Positions 18,060-28,300 of a stretch of DNA of 64,000 nucleotides are shown here, piece by piece. The DNA lies in contig NZ_QREG01000019.1 of NCBI RefSeq assembly GCF_003386095.1, positions 1 through 64,000 on the forward strand. The letters run 5' to 3'. The position numbers and the translations under genes are program-made. This stretch comes from Marinoscillum furvescens DSM 4134. GTDB lineage: Bacteria > Bacteroidota > Bacteroidia > Cytophagales > Cyclobacteriaceae. Below the pieces are notes generated by a model. The model was not told where the DNA came from. It searched no databases and was given only the letters and a program-made list of their open reading frames with translations. Every line of letters starts with the position of its first letter. Position 1 is the stretch's first letter.

Positions 18060-18701
18060 TACAGGTTCCAGCAGTGGCTCTCCTTCAGGACACAGCTCTA
18101 CTTCCTTGATGGACAAGTAGTATTTTTTGATTTTGTCCTGATAGGTGTTGTCAGAAAATTCATGATCCAAAATCCAGTGTTTCGAAGCAAGTATTTCATC
18201 TTTGAATCCGTGGGCTATGGCCATGTAGTCGGCGGCATGCTCTACTTCCCGTTTAAAGCGATCAGAAATCAGATACCTGAGTCCGTAGCTGATCATGCCC
18301 AGGTTGCTGTACGGCTCATAGTCAGCAATGTGCCCCAGCTCATGAGCAAACCACCCTGTGAGTACATCTTCCGGTAGATCAGCTACTTTCACCTGCTTAC
18401 TATCTCTTACATATTCAGCCAGTTTTACGCGATAGCTTTTTACTCCGGATATCAGGCTCTTAAAGCTAATGACTGGCTGAGCCTGCATGGTAGAGGATTT
18501 AATGGGTTTTTGTAGCAAAGTGATACTATAGGATTGTAAAGCTTCGTATCCTTTTAACGCCGTGAGAAAGCAGCGCCTTATTTTTTGATTTTCTACATTC
18601 TCAAAGATCACATTCATTTCTTTGGGAGCTTGTGAGATGCTAGAGTTTTTTGAGACAAAAAGAAGAGGAAAGATGATGAGGATGCTCTTGAGCAAGTTCA
18701 T
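18048..18701 (-). CDS. Exported HExGH-type putative metalloprotease, 217 aa
   Basis: The N-terminus (about residues 1-24) is a signal peptide. The motif WFAHELGHIADY (about residues 112-123) gives HExxH with a following Asp, and about 40 residues later ExxHAADYMAIAHGF provides a possible third ligand Glu. That arrangement is typical of gluzincin-like enzymes. No propeptide or named family is recognised. It could also be an inactive relative, but HELGH is intact. Monocistronic, convergent with GH3. Confidence 0.65.
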   Translation of the reverse strand: MNLLKSILIIFPLLFVSKNSSISQAPKEMNVIFENVENQKIRRCFLTALKGYEALQSYSITLLQKPIKSSTMQAQPVISFKSLISGVKSYRVKLAEYVRDSKQVKVADLPEDVLTGWFAHELGHIADYEPYSNLGMISYGLRYLISDRFKREVEHAADYMAIAHGFKDEILASKHWILDHEFSDNTYQDKIKKYYLSIKEVELCPEGEPLLEPVLAP

Positions 18702-18794
18702 ATGTAGATAACAGCTAAACCGGATGATTGTTACATGTTCAAGATTGTAAAAATCCTTATAACTTTCCAGTCGTTAACCCCAAAAAGTCTAAAA

Positions 18795-19553
18795 ATGAAC
18801 CCATATGTCAACTGGAAGCTACTCAAGAGCGGTGTAGCGGAGATTGAGTTTTACCACCCCAGCCACAATTGCATGCCTTCTGATCTGCTGGGTGAGCTAG
18901 CAACTACCATTGCTTCCTGCGGCGAAAACCCTCAGGTAGAAGTGATTGTGTTGCGCAGCGGAGGTGATCGCACCTTTTGTGCGGGCGCCAGCTTCGATGA
19001 GCTCATTGCGATCAAAAGTCTGGATGAGGGCAAGGCGTTTTTTAGTGGGTTTGCCAATGTGATCAACGCTTGCCGAAAGTGTCCTAAATTGATTATCGGG
19101 CGGGTGCAGGGCAAGGCTGTTGGTGGTGGAGTAGGCCTGGCTGCAGCAGTAGATTACTGCTATGCTACCAAATTCGCGGCGATTCGCTTGAGTGAACTAA
19201 ACATAGGAATTGGTCCATTTGTGATAGAGCCTGCGGTGTCTAGAAAGCTGGGTGCTCAGTATGTAGCTCAGATGACTTACAATCCATCTGAAGGTAAATC
19301 AGCCGAGTGGGCACAGGTTCATGGGTTGTATGCTCAGGTATTTGAGACGGCCGAGGAAATGGATGCTGTAATGATGGCTCATGCCGAACAACTTGCAAAG
19401 ACCAACCCCGCGGCCAGAACAGCCCTCAAAAAGGTGTTTTGGGCAGGGACCGACCACTGGGATGAGCTACTCGCGGAGCGAGCAGCCAAGAGTGGTGAGC
19501 TAGTGCTTTCGGAGTTTACCAAACAAGCACTGGCTAAGTACAGGAAAGATTAA
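18795..19553 (+). CDS. Enoyl-CoA hydratase/isomerase family protein
   Basis: 252 aa from the ATG at 18795 (MNPYVNWKLL). An in-frame upstream start would add 20 residues that look non-conserved. Crotonase-fold motifs are visible: GDRTFCAGASFDEL (oxyanion loop 1), VQGKAVGGGVGLAAAVDYCYA (second oxyanion loop) and LSELNIGIGPFV. The usual second Glu position reads IGPFV rather than a typical PE(x)G pattern, so the precise reaction (hydratase, isomerase or other) is uncertain. It overlaps the convergent yaaA gene by 4 bp. Confidence 0.85.
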   Translation: MNPYVNWKLLKSGVAEIEFYHPSHNCMPSDLLGELATTIASCGENPQVEVIVLRSGGDRTFCAGASFDELIAIKSLDEGKAFFSGFANVINACRKCPKLIIGRVQGKAVGGGVGLAAAVDYCYATKFAAIRLSELNIGIGPFVIEPAVSRKLGAQYVAQMTYNPSEGKSAEWAQVHGLYAQVFETAEEMDAVMMAHAEQLAKTNPAARTALKKVFWAGTDHWDELLAERAAKSGELVLSEFTKQALAKYRKD

Positions 19554-20314
19554 CCTCTTTTAAAGGCCAAAAGGCTCTCAGTAGAGTTTTGCTCATCAAA
19601 ATAATAGTCCTCATAGTTAAACCCTTTGAGGTCTTCTATACTGGTTATTTTGTTTTTGATGATGTAGCGAGCCATGAGTCCTCTGGCTTTTTTAGCAAAA
19701 AAGGAAATGATCTTATACTGGCCGTTCTTAAAGTCCTTAAATTCTACGTCGATCACTCGGGCTTTTAGTTGGCGGGTATCCACAGCTTTGAAATACTCTA
19801 CAGATGCGAGGTTGACCAGAATGTCGTCTCCTTGTTTTTTGAGGTCTTTGTTTAGGGCAGGAGCGATGATGTTTTTCCAGTAGTCGTAGAGGTTTTTGTA
19901 TCCATCGAATGCCAGTTGGGTGCCCATTTCCAGTCTGTACGGCTGTATAGCGTCCAGTGGGCGCAGTAGGCCGTAGAGTCCCGAGAGGATACGCAGGTGA
20001 TCTTGTGCAAAGTTTACCTCTTCCTGGCTAAGAGTGGCTGCATCTAGCCCCTGGTACACATCACCCTGGAAGGCAAAAACACTTTGCTTGCTGTTTTTCT
20101 CCGTATGTCTGGAAGCAAATTTCTGATAACGCTGGACGTTTAGTTGTGCCAGGTTTTCGCTGATGCTCATGAGTTGCTGCAGGTCGTTTTCATCTTTTTC
20201 CTTCAAGGCTTCCAGGATCACTTTGGATTCGTTGAAAAAACGAGCTTTGGTTTTTTCTGCATTTACTGGAGTCTCAAAATCCAATGTTTTGGCTGGAGAT
20301 ACGATCGCTATCAT
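19550..20314 (-). CDS. yaaA: YaaA / UPF0246 peroxide-stress protein
   Basis: 254 aa, the usual length. The start MIAIVSPAKTLDF is diagnostic of the family, followed by FQGDVYQGLDA, LSGLYGLLRPLD, MGTQLAF and FFAKKARGLMARYII. In E. coli YaaA lowers intracellular iron during peroxide stress and binds DNA. Whether that applies here is not known. Divergent from the DnaQ-type gene across 155 bp. Confidence 0.92.
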   Translation of the reverse strand: MIAIVSPAKTLDFETPVNAEKTKARFFNESKVILEALKEKDENDLQQLMSISENLAQLNVQRYQKFASRHTEKNSKQSVFAFQGDVYQGLDAATLSQEEVNFAQDHLRILSGLYGLLRPLDAIQPYRLEMGTQLAFDGYKNLYDYWKNIIAPALNKDLKKQGDDILVNLASVEYFKAVDTRQLKARVIDVEFKDFKNGQYKIISFFAKKARGLMARYIIKNKITSIEDLKGFNYEDYYFDEQNSTESLLAFKRG

Positions 20315-20469
20315 GTGGCTATTTCTATGTTTAAGGTTCTAATGCTCAAATCAACTGATTTGTTTGGCGAAAATAAATGGTTGCTGATAATTGAAACTTA
20401 AACCCGCTAAAGTAATGCTTATAATACGATCGAAGATTACAGATTGATTTTGGTAGATTTACGCAGGAG

Positions 20470-21870
20470 ATGCGAATGAAGAAAACGGGTAAGACTTATG
20501 CCATTATTGATGTAGAAACCACCGGAGGTATGGCCGGTGCTTCACGCATTACCGAAGTGTCAGCATTTCTTTTTGATGGAGAGCGAGTGGTAGATGAGTT
20601 TACTTCACTGGTAAACCCTCAAATGCCAATTCCCGGCTTCATTACTCAACTCACAGGCATAGATGACGACATGGTGCGCTCTGCGCCTACCTTCGAAGAA
20701 ATAGCCCGTCCACTACTGGAGGTTATTGGCAACAGTACCTTTGTGGCTCACAATGTCAATTTTGATTTTGGAATGATTAGAGGCGAATACCGTCGGGTAG
20801 GGTACGCATTTGATGCACCTAAGCTTTGTTCCGTGAAATTGGCCAGAAAATACTTGCCAGGGTTTAAAAGCTATAGCCTGGGACGCATTTGTGAGCAACT
20901 CAATATTCCGATTAATGGGCGCCATCGTGCACGTGGTGATGCAGAGGCCACTGTGGAGCTGTTTCGGCTCATAATGGACGCATCTGGTGGCCACCCGACA
21001 GTAGGTAATGATAGCTGGGTATCAAAAATGCCCGAGGGTTTTGATCGCAGATTGGTAGATGATTTACCAGAGTCCTCAGGGATATTGTATTTTAAAAATC
21101 AGAATGGAGACGTTATTTATGTAGAGGGTGCCAGAGATCTGTACAAAGCGGCTATCAAACAACTAAATGCCAATTCTCAAAAGGCTCACGACCTTCGTAA
21201 TGCGCTGGCTAGTATTGATTTTGAGGAGGTAAATAGCGAACTTATCGTAAGCCTCAAAGCAGCCAATGAACACCGCAAGCACCTGCCGGATTTTAATAAA
21301 AACCTGAAAACAAGCGCCTATCAACTAGTGGCGGAGACCGACATGTTTGGCTATACACAGCTTCAGGTGGTGTCTCAGCGATCATATCATGGCGTGTGGA
21401 ACGAGTTTCAAACCAAAAAGCTCGCTGAAAATCACCTCGCGATGCTCCGCGATAAGTATCATCTGTGCGCTCAGCTTACAGGACAGGCGGATCGCTCAAA
21501 ATGCCAAAAAGCAGGAAAATTCACATGCCCTGGACCATGCCATCAGCTAGAGTCTGCAGACAGCTACCAGCTCCGTGTAGTTTCAGCATTGCGTCATGAG
21601 CTTCCAGAGAAAGGAACGTTTGCTCTGCTGGAGCCAGCTGCGGAACAAGAACGGGCGTTTATCCTCTTTGAAAACTATGAATATGTCGGTTATGGTCAGT
21701 TTAATGAAGAGTATGATTCTTTGAGCAGTTTTGATGATTTTAAGGCGTATGTCACCACAGACTTTCTTGCACCTGAAAAAGTGGTGACTATTCGCAAGTT
21801 TTTGGGTGGTAAGCAACCAATGAAAAAGCTGATATTTGATGAGCAGGGAATTTGTCTGAAAATGGTTTGA
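20470..21870 (+). CDS. DnaQ-type 3'-5' exonuclease fused to GIY-YIG-like domain
   Basis: 466 aa. The DEDDh exonuclease domain covers residues about 8-170: Asp14 and Glu16 in IIDVETTGG, VAHNVNFDFGM (second Asp) and HRARGDAEAT (His and last Asp). From about residue 198 a UvrC/Cho-like GIY-YIG region follows, but its signature reads GILYFKN ... VIYVEGA, a decayed form. The C-terminal about 150 residues include the Cys-containing stretch CQKAGKFTCPGPCHQL. DnaQ-UvrC-N fusions are known in other bacteria and are thought to act in DNA repair. Here the GIY-YIG half may bind rather than cut DNA. Confidence 0.8.
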   Translation: MRMKKTGKTYAIIDVETTGGMAGASRITEVSAFLFDGERVVDEFTSLVNPQMPIPGFITQLTGIDDDMVRSAPTFEEIARPLLEVIGNSTFVAHNVNFDFGMIRGEYRRVGYAFDAPKLCSVKLARKYLPGFKSYSLGRICEQLNIPINGRHRARGDAEATVELFRLIMDASGGHPTVGNDSWVSKMPEGFDRRLVDDLPESSGILYFKNQNGDVIYVEGARDLYKAAIKQLNANSQKAHDLRNALASIDFEEVNSELIVSLKAANEHRKHLPDFNKNLKTSAYQLVAETDMFGYTQLQVVSQRSYHGVWNEFQTKKLAENHLAMLRDKYHLCAQLTGQADRSKCQKAGKFTCPGPCHQLESADSYQLRVVSALRHELPEKGTFALLEPAAEQERAFILFENYEYVGYGQFNEEYDSLSSFDDFKAYVTTDFLAPEKVVTIRKFLGGKQPMKKLIFDEQGICLKMV

Positions 21871-21926
21871 CGAACACATTTCTTTAGATAATTGGTAATT
21901 CACTGATTATTCCGGGGGATACTCGC

Positions 21927-21934
21927 TACCTTTG
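21927..21934 (+). promoter_or_regulatory. Bacteroidota -7 box upstream of RNA helicase
   Basis: TACCTTTG matches the TAnnTTTG -7 consensus of the Bacteroidota primary sigma factor. It lies 24 bp before the TTG start of the helicase gene. I do not see a convincing -33 TTTG at the expected distance. Confidence 0.4.
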
Positions 21935-21957
21935 CTGTTCATTTTAAGAAAGTATTT

Positions 21958-23646
21958 TTGAATAATTTTAGCAAACTAGGACTTTCACAGTCAATCGTGG
22001 ACGTCCTTGACTCTTTGGGTTTTGAAAACCCTACTCCAGTTCAAGAAAAATCCATTCCTCTTCTTCTGACTAAAAACCCAACCGATTTTATCGGGTTGGC
22101 CCAAACGGGAACAGGCAAAACGGCAGCTTTTGGTCTGCCGCTCATAGATCTCATAGAGGAGGACAATAAATCTACTCAAGCGCTAGTGATGGCGCCTACA
22201 CGTGAGCTTGGCCAGCAAACGGGTAAGCAGTTGGTAGATTTTTCTAGCAACAACAAAGCAGTAAATGTAGAAGTGGTATATGGCGGAGCTGCCATTACCA
22301 ATCAGATCAAAGCACTAAGGAAGCCCACACAGATCATAGTGGCTACTCCGGGAAGACTCCTGGACCTCATCAAGCGCAGAGCTGTAAAGCTTGAAAACGT
22401 AAAATACGTGGTGCTGGATGAAGCCGACGAAATGTTGAATATGGGCTTTAAAGAGGATATCGACGAAATCCTTTCCCATACCCTGGAGTCGCGGGTGACC
22501 TGGTTGTTTTCTGCTACCATGCCACCGGAAATCCGCCGGATTGTAAAGAAATACATGAAGGACCCGATAGAGGTAGCGGTAAACACTGAGCAGAAAAGCA
22601 ATGTGGACATTTCTCACAAGTATGTGATGACCAAATCGTCCAACAAAATAGCTGCACTTCGTAGGTTTTTGGATATTCAGCCAGACATGCGCGGAATAAT
22701 GTTTTGTCGTACCAAACGCGAAACACAACAAATCGCTGACGATCTGGGCAACCTGGGCTATGGTGTGGAAGCACTTCACGGTGACCTCTCTCAAGGTCAG
22801 CGGGATGCAGTGATGAAGCGTTTCAAAACACGATCTATGCAGCTGCTGATTGCTACAGATGTGGCGGCTAGAGGTATCGATGTAAATGATCTTACGCATG
22901 TATTTCATCATACACTTCCAGACCAGCTAGAGAGCTATACCCACCGAAGTGGACGAACAGGAAGAGCTGGAAATAAGGGTACATCGTTGGTGTTTATCAA
23001 CCCACGAGAGGGACGTAGGATTACCGATTTGGAGCGCAAAATCAAAGTGAAATTTGAGCGGGTAGAAATCCCTAGCGTAGAGGCTTTGAAATCGTCCAGA
23101 ATTCACAACTGGGCCAGCCTAATCATCAATACACAGGTAGATCCTCAGTCTGAAAGTATCCTCACCGATGTGCAGGACAGGTTTGCACACCTGAGCAAAG
23201 AAGACCTGCTCAAGCGATTGATCACCACACAGCTGGATCACCTGATGGTGCAGGAAGGTGAAGAAAATAACCTTAATGAAACCCATGGTGGATCACCAGA
23301 TAAGCGGGACAGAAGTGGGTTTAGTCGCTACTTTATCAATGTAGGCTCTATAGATGGAATGACCAAAGCAGATTTGGTGCATTTTATGTCAGACATTGCC
23401 AACGTAGACAGAAAGTACTTTGGGGACATCACCATGCAAAAGAACCGGTCTTATGTAGATATTGACAGCTCGCAGGATCGAGGCCTTAGCCTGAAGTTTG
23501 AAGGAGTGGAGATCGAAGGTCGAAGCATTCGGGTAAATAGAGACGATCAAGGTGACAGAAGAAATGGAGCCGACTTTAAGAAGTCCAAAAACCGACGTAA
23601 ACCACGTCCGGAAAGAGATCGCCGAAAGGGGAGAAGAAGGAGATAA
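21958..23646 (+). CDS. DEAD-box RNA helicase with DbpA RNA-binding domain
   Basis: 562 aa, read from a TTG start that gives MNNFSKLGLSQSIVD, the usual Q-motif lead-in; no ATG exists before the conserved region. Helicase motifs: AQTGTGKTAAF (I), PTRELG (Ia), LDEADEML (II, DEAD), FSATMP (III), RGIDV (V) and HRSGRTGRAG (VI). Residues about 455-530 form a DbpA-type RNA-binding domain (FINVGSIDGMTKADLV). A basic RG/RK tail ends the protein. Such helicases remodel rRNA during ribosome assembly and are often cold-induced; the next gene is also cold-shock related. Confidence 0.92.
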   Translation: MNNFSKLGLSQSIVDVLDSLGFENPTPVQEKSIPLLLTKNPTDFIGLAQTGTGKTAAFGLPLIDLIEEDNKSTQALVMAPTRELGQQTGKQLVDFSSNNKAVNVEVVYGGAAITNQIKALRKPTQIIVATPGRLLDLIKRRAVKLENVKYVVLDEADEMLNMGFKEDIDEILSHTLESRVTWLFSATMPPEIRRIVKKYMKDPIEVAVNTEQKSNVDISHKYVMTKSSNKIAALRRFLDIQPDMRGIMFCRTKRETQQIADDLGNLGYGVEALHGDLSQGQRDAVMKRFKTRSMQLLIATDVAARGIDVNDLTHVFHHTLPDQLESYTHRSGRTGRAGNKGTSLVFINPREGRRITDLERKIKVKFERVEIPSVEALKSSRIHNWASLIINTQVDPQSESILTDVQDRFAHLSKEDLLKRLITTQLDHLMVQEGEENNLNETHGGSPDKRDRSGFSRYFINVGSIDGMTKADLVHFMSDIANVDRKYFGDITMQKNRSYVDIDSSQDRGLSLKFEGVEIEGRSIRVNRDDQGDRRNGADFKKSKNRRKPRPERDRRKGRRRR

Positions 23647-23978
23647 ATCACAACTGGGCTAACATGTTACAAGCTAAACAGTTAGCCTGATCAATAGGGA
23701 ACGATTGGTGTCCGGAATTGTGTTTTCATGAGGAAGGACCCAAATATTCCATTACCTTTGCATTACAGGAGCTGCAATCAAACTATCTGCAATTTCACCT
23801 CACGGTTTTTCAGACAAATCTTTGTAAGTGCACTGGTACCATGCGCGGCGCGCATGAATAGTTATTAGGCTCCGGATTAATATAGGTAAATAGTAAGACG
23901 TAACGCATCTCGCGCCGAGATGTAGGGCGAAAGCCTTTTTGGTCTCTACTGTATGTTTCACACACTAAAAGGAGATTC
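23647..23978 (+). ncRNA. Structured 5' leader region of the small basic protein gene
   Basis: 332 bp without a gene. A -7-like box TACCTTTG lies at 23753-23760, so a leader of roughly 210 nt is expected. Three hairpins can be drawn: ATGCGC/GCGCAT at 23841-23855, CATCTCG/CGAGATG with a CGC loop at 23906-23922, and a GAAA-tetraloop hairpin at 23924-23937. The region just before the start codon contains AAAAGGAG, an unusually strong Shine-Dalgarno for this phylum. Long structured leaders are typical of cold-shock mRNAs, so RNA-level control by temperature is a reasonable inference. No Rfam family can be named. Confidence 0.5.
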
Positions 23979-24194
23979 ATGGCAAGATCACAAAACAGCT
24001 TCATCAAGAAACAAAAGGAGAAAAAGAAACTTCAGAAGAAGAAGGAGAAAATGGAGAAGAAGATGGAGCGTAAAGAAAATAACAACAAGGGAGGAGATCT
24101 CTCTGATATGATAGCCTATGTAGATGAGTTTGGTAACATCGTGGATGAGCCACCAGAAGAGCCCAAACCTGAGAAAAAGAAAAAAGAAGAATAA
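23979..24194 (+). CDS. Small lysine-rich protein matching the N-terminal segment of Bacteroidota cold-shock proteins
   Basis: 71 aa. Residues 1-40 are highly basic (KKQKEKKKLQKKKEKMEKK). Residues 42-58 read LSDMIAYVDEFGNIVDEP. That pairing (SQxxFxKKxxEKK..., then MxAYVDExGNIxDxPP) is what I recall from the N-terminal extension of two-domain cold-shock proteins in Bacteroidota, where a CSD nucleic-acid-binding domain follows. Here the protein stops after an acidic/basic tail with no CSD. The gene has a strong SD and its own terminator. Probable RNA-associated protein; exact role unknown. Confidence 0.7.
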   Translation: MARSQNSFIKKQKEKKKLQKKKEKMEKKMERKENNNKGGDLSDMIAYVDEFGNIVDEPPEEPKPEKKKKEE

Positions 24195-24199
24195 ATCAA

Positions 24200-24232
24200 G
24201 GAGCGACATGTGTAAAACATGTCGCTTTTTTT
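24200..24232 (+). terminator. Rho-independent terminator
   Basis: GCGACATGT and ACATGTCGC pair perfectly around a short GTAAA loop and are followed by seven T. It lies directly after the small basic protein and isolates it from holA. Confidence 0.9.
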
Positions 24233-24315
24233 ATGCCATTTATATCTGAAACGACTTTTTCAAATCAAATGCTCCCCGTCCATGATATTTGGGATTTCGT
24301 CCTAACTTTACCGCC

Positions 24316-25335
24316 ATGGCCGAATACGCTGAAATCATCAAAGACTTACAAAAGGGGAAATATGCTCCGGTTTACTTTTTGCAAGGAGACGAACCCTTTT
24401 TTATTGATAACATCACGGAAAACATCGAACACAATGCCCTGGATGATACTCAGAAAAGTTTCAACCAGTATGTGTTGTATGGCAAGGATGTGACCTTTAC
24501 AGATGTGCTCAACGTGGCACGAAAGTATCCGATGATGGGTGAACGTCAGGTGGTGATCGTAAAAGAAGCCCAGGACATGCGGGACTGGAAAAAGGAAGAT
24601 CCGCAAAAAATGCTGATAGCCTATCTGGAAAACCCGCTTCCTACTACCATATTGGTGTTTGGTCACAAGTACAAGACACTAGATCGACGTACCAAAATCA
24701 GCAAGGCGCTTGAAAAAAATGCGGTTTTTCTCAACTCCAAACGCATCTATGACGACAAGGTGCCAGGGTGGGTAAGGTCCTATGCCCAGGCTACGGGAGC
24801 GAATGTCACGGAGAAGGCCATCATGATTTTGACGGAGAATATTGGTAACAACCTCCAGCGACTAGCCAACGAAATCAATAAGTTGAAACTCAACGTGGAG
24901 GATGGTCAGCAAATAGATGAGGTGGCGGTTCAGAAATACGTTGGTATTAGTAAAGATTACAACACCTTTGAACTGCAAAAGGCGATTTCATTGAGAGATG
25001 AGGTGAAGGTGATGAAAATCGTGCAGTATTTTGATGCCAACCCATCCAGCAACCCATTAATTATGGTGATCGCCAACTTATATTCTTATTTCACCAAGTT
25101 GCTGCTCATCCACCATCAGGGAGCATCCGATAAAAACGCTGTAGCCCGCGCCATAGGTGTAAATCCTTTTTTCGCTACCGAATACATGCAGGCAGCACGC
25201 AACTACCCGGCGCATATTGTCATTAGAAATATCCAACTCATACATCAGGCAGATTTGCAGTCTAAGGGCATAGGCTATGCTCCTATGAAAGATGGAAACA
25301 TCCTGAAAGAATTGATATTTAAGTTGATGCACTGA
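24316..25335 (+). CDS. holA: DNA polymerase III delta subunit
   Basis: 339 aa from the ATG at 24316; an upstream TTG start is possible but adds nine unconserved residues. The typical lead-in is present: PVYFLQGDEPFFID (about residues 17-30), then GERQVVIVKEAQD, TTILVFGHKYKTLDRRTK and NIGNNLQRLANEINKL. The protein is the clamp-loader subunit that opens the beta clamp. The family is poorly conserved in sequence, and the length and motif order fit well. Confidence 0.88.
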   Translation: MAEYAEIIKDLQKGKYAPVYFLQGDEPFFIDNITENIEHNALDDTQKSFNQYVLYGKDVTFTDVLNVARKYPMMGERQVVIVKEAQDMRDWKKEDPQKMLIAYLENPLPTTILVFGHKYKTLDRRTKISKALEKNAVFLNSKRIYDDKVPGWVRSYAQATGANVTEKAIMILTENIGNNLQRLANEINKLKLNVEDGQQIDEVAVQKYVGISKDYNTFELQKAISLRDEVKVMKIVQYFDANPSSNPLIMVIANLYSYFTKLLLIHHQGASDKNAVARAIGVNPFFATEYMQAARNYPAHIVIRNIQLIHQADLQSKGIGYAPMKDGNILKELIFKLMH

Positions 25336-25388
25336 TACAAAATCGTTTGATTATACGTTCAAGCCTTAAATACCCAAAAGCACACCAC

Positions 25389-28300
25389 ATGCGTATTGCC
25401 GCTTTTCTATTTAGCATAGCAAGTATCCACTTTACCATAGCTCAGCAGCTGGAGTCATCTTCAGATCCGCAGTTAATCTATCAGCAGGCGTTGGAAGCCT
25501 ACCAGCAAGAAAGCTACCTGGCTGCTGTCACTCACTTTGAGCGATTTCAAGAGCTGTCAAAAACACCTAATCCAGAAGCTAGCTATTACCATGCACATGC
25601 CAGTTTGCGTGTGGGTGACGCTAGAGCCGTAGCTATGATCAGAAGGTTTATTCAGGATTACCCTGCTCACCCACTGGCTGGAGGAGCTTATTTTGAGCTG
25701 GGCAACTATTACTTTCTTCAGGATGATTATGCTGCCAGTCTCGAGTACTATTCTAGTGTGTCTGGAAGTCAGCTGCCCGTGAGGCAGCAAGAGGTATGGT
25801 ATTTTCGTATGGGGTATGCTCAGCTCAAAGAAGGAGATACACTCGCTGCAGTGCCCAATTTGGAAACAGTACTGGAATATAGAGGGGACTACCACGGTGA
25901 TGCATCGTATTATTTGGCGGTATATCACTTTGAAAGCGGAAACTATACGCAAGCTTTGGGGTACCTGGAATCAATAGCCGATGACGAACAGTTTTTTGAA
26001 AGTGTAGCACAAATGACAGCAGGTATACATTACCATACGCACAACTATCAGATGCTCTACCGCTATGCAGATCAAAACCTCAAAAAGGCAAATCGCAATA
26101 CACAAAAACTATTGCTGAAGCTGGTAGGAGAGGCGCGATTTGAGGAGGAAGATTACAAAGAGGCAACTACACATTTACAGCGATACGTAGACCTTTCGAG
26201 CAAGCGCGTGGATGCCGATACTTATTACAAGCTGGGCTATGCCTATTTTCAAACTGGAGCCAACGAAGAGGCTATTGATAATTTCAAATTGGCAGGTTTG
26301 GAGAAAGGCGTACTGGGGCAAAATAGTAGCTTTTATCTGGGGCAGCTGTACATGCGTAAAAACAATATCAATTATGCCTACAGTGCTTTTCAAACAGTAG
26401 CTGAAGGTGGAGGAGCTATGGCCGAAGAGGCAGCCTTTACCATGGGTAAGCTCAATTTTCAACGTGAGCAATATGCTGCCGCGGTTCGGGATTTTGAGTC
26501 CTTTTTGGAAAAACACCCCAACTCAAGGTGGAAAACCGAGGTGAATGAACTGATGGCCCAGGCATACCTGCGCAGTTCTGACTATGACCAGGCGATAAAC
26601 CATCTCTCGACCATTCGGAATAAATCTGCGCTAATGAAGAGCGCATATCAGAAAGTGACCTTTAGAAAAGGACAGTTGTTGTTTAACGACCAGAAGTTTC
26701 AGCGGGCAGTAGACTTGTTCGATGAAAGTCTGGCATTTCCGATGGATCGAGAACTGGAGGCACAGGCTTTTTACCTCAAAGGAGAATGCCACTCACTACT
26801 CAATCAGCCTGAAGCTGCTAAAAATGCGTACATGAGATGTTTGAGTACCGGCACGGAGCAGTGGTCCAATGCTGCCAGGTATGGATTGGCCTATATCCAT
26901 TACAATCAAAAACAGTACACAGAGGCGGAAGCATTTTTTGAAGATTTTATACAAAACAGTTTCAAGCGTGATGAACTGACGATAGATGCACGGTTGAGGC
27001 TGGCGGATTGTTACTACGTCCAAAAGCAATATGATAAAGCCATCCGTCAGTATAAGCAGGTGGACAGTGAGCAGGCCAACGCCTATATCGCCTATCAGCT
27101 AGGGTTGGCTTATTCGCTAAAAGGTGATGGTGTGATGGCCCAGCAGCATTTCGAAGAAGTACTTCGCTTTCCCACCTCCGAATACGCAGACAATGCCCTT
27201 TTTCAGTTGGGGCAAATGCATGTGGAAAATGGTTCGTTTGATGCTGCCGTGGTAACCATTGAGCGCTTGCTATCCGATTTCCCAAACAGCCCGCTGATGC
27301 CCTATGCACATACACGCCTGGCGTTGAGTTATTTCAACCTGGATGAGCTTGCTAAAGCAAAAGCTTCTTATGAGTATGTATTGAAAAACTACATCGCGAA
27401 TGAAGTAGCAAACGCAGCCTTACTGGGCTTGCAAGAGGTCATGAAAAAAGGACAGTCCGTACCCAATTTTGAGGACTACATGCAGGCCTATCAGCAGGCA
27501 AACCCAGATGACAATAGCCTGGAAGTGGTGGCCTTTGAGGCAGCAAAGACCAGCTATTACAATCAGCAGTATGAAGATGCTGCCAACAAACTTCAGGCGT
27601 TTTTGGAAAAATATCCTACTAGTGGGTTTCAGGAAGATGCACGCTATTTTTTAGCTGATGCCAACTACCGTGCAGGAAACTGGTCACTTGCTTCTAGCCA
27701 GTTTCAGCAGGTGATAGCAGCAGGCGTATCTCCGTATATGGGAAGGTCTCTGGACAAACGAGGCAAAGCTTTGATACGTCAAGAGCAGTTTGGAGAGGCT
27801 GTAAACAACTACCGGTTTTTGCTGGGACACGCCTCCAATGCCAAGGAAACATACATTGCCAGGGAAGGGCTTATGAATGCCTATTTTTATCAAAACAAGA
27901 GTGATAGCGCCCTATACTTCGCCAACCAAATACTCGCCGATGACTGGAAACCTGCAGATGCGGAGCGAGCTACGCTTTTGCTAAAGGCGAAGCTGTTTGT
28001 CCAAAAGGAAAACTATGATGAGGCTCTGGACGAATTAATTCGCGTGGTAAACGATGCGCCCAACGAGCGTGGAGCTGAAGCCAAATACCTAATGGGTAAG
28101 GTTTATTACCTCAAAGGGCAGTACAAGCGTTCTCTGGAGATGCTATTTGACCTCAACCGCAACTATGGGTCTTATCCCCACTGGGTGGGAAAATCCTTTT
28201 TGCTCATTGCCGATAATTATTTGGAAATGGGGGAGTTGCTGCAAGCCAAAGCCACTACACAGTCTATCATAGACAATGCTTCTGATGATGCTATTGTGCA

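Noticed and set aside
22302-22911. Antisense frames inside the RNA helicase gene
   Set aside because: The sense strand encodes all DEAD-box motifs, and the antisense products show no family.
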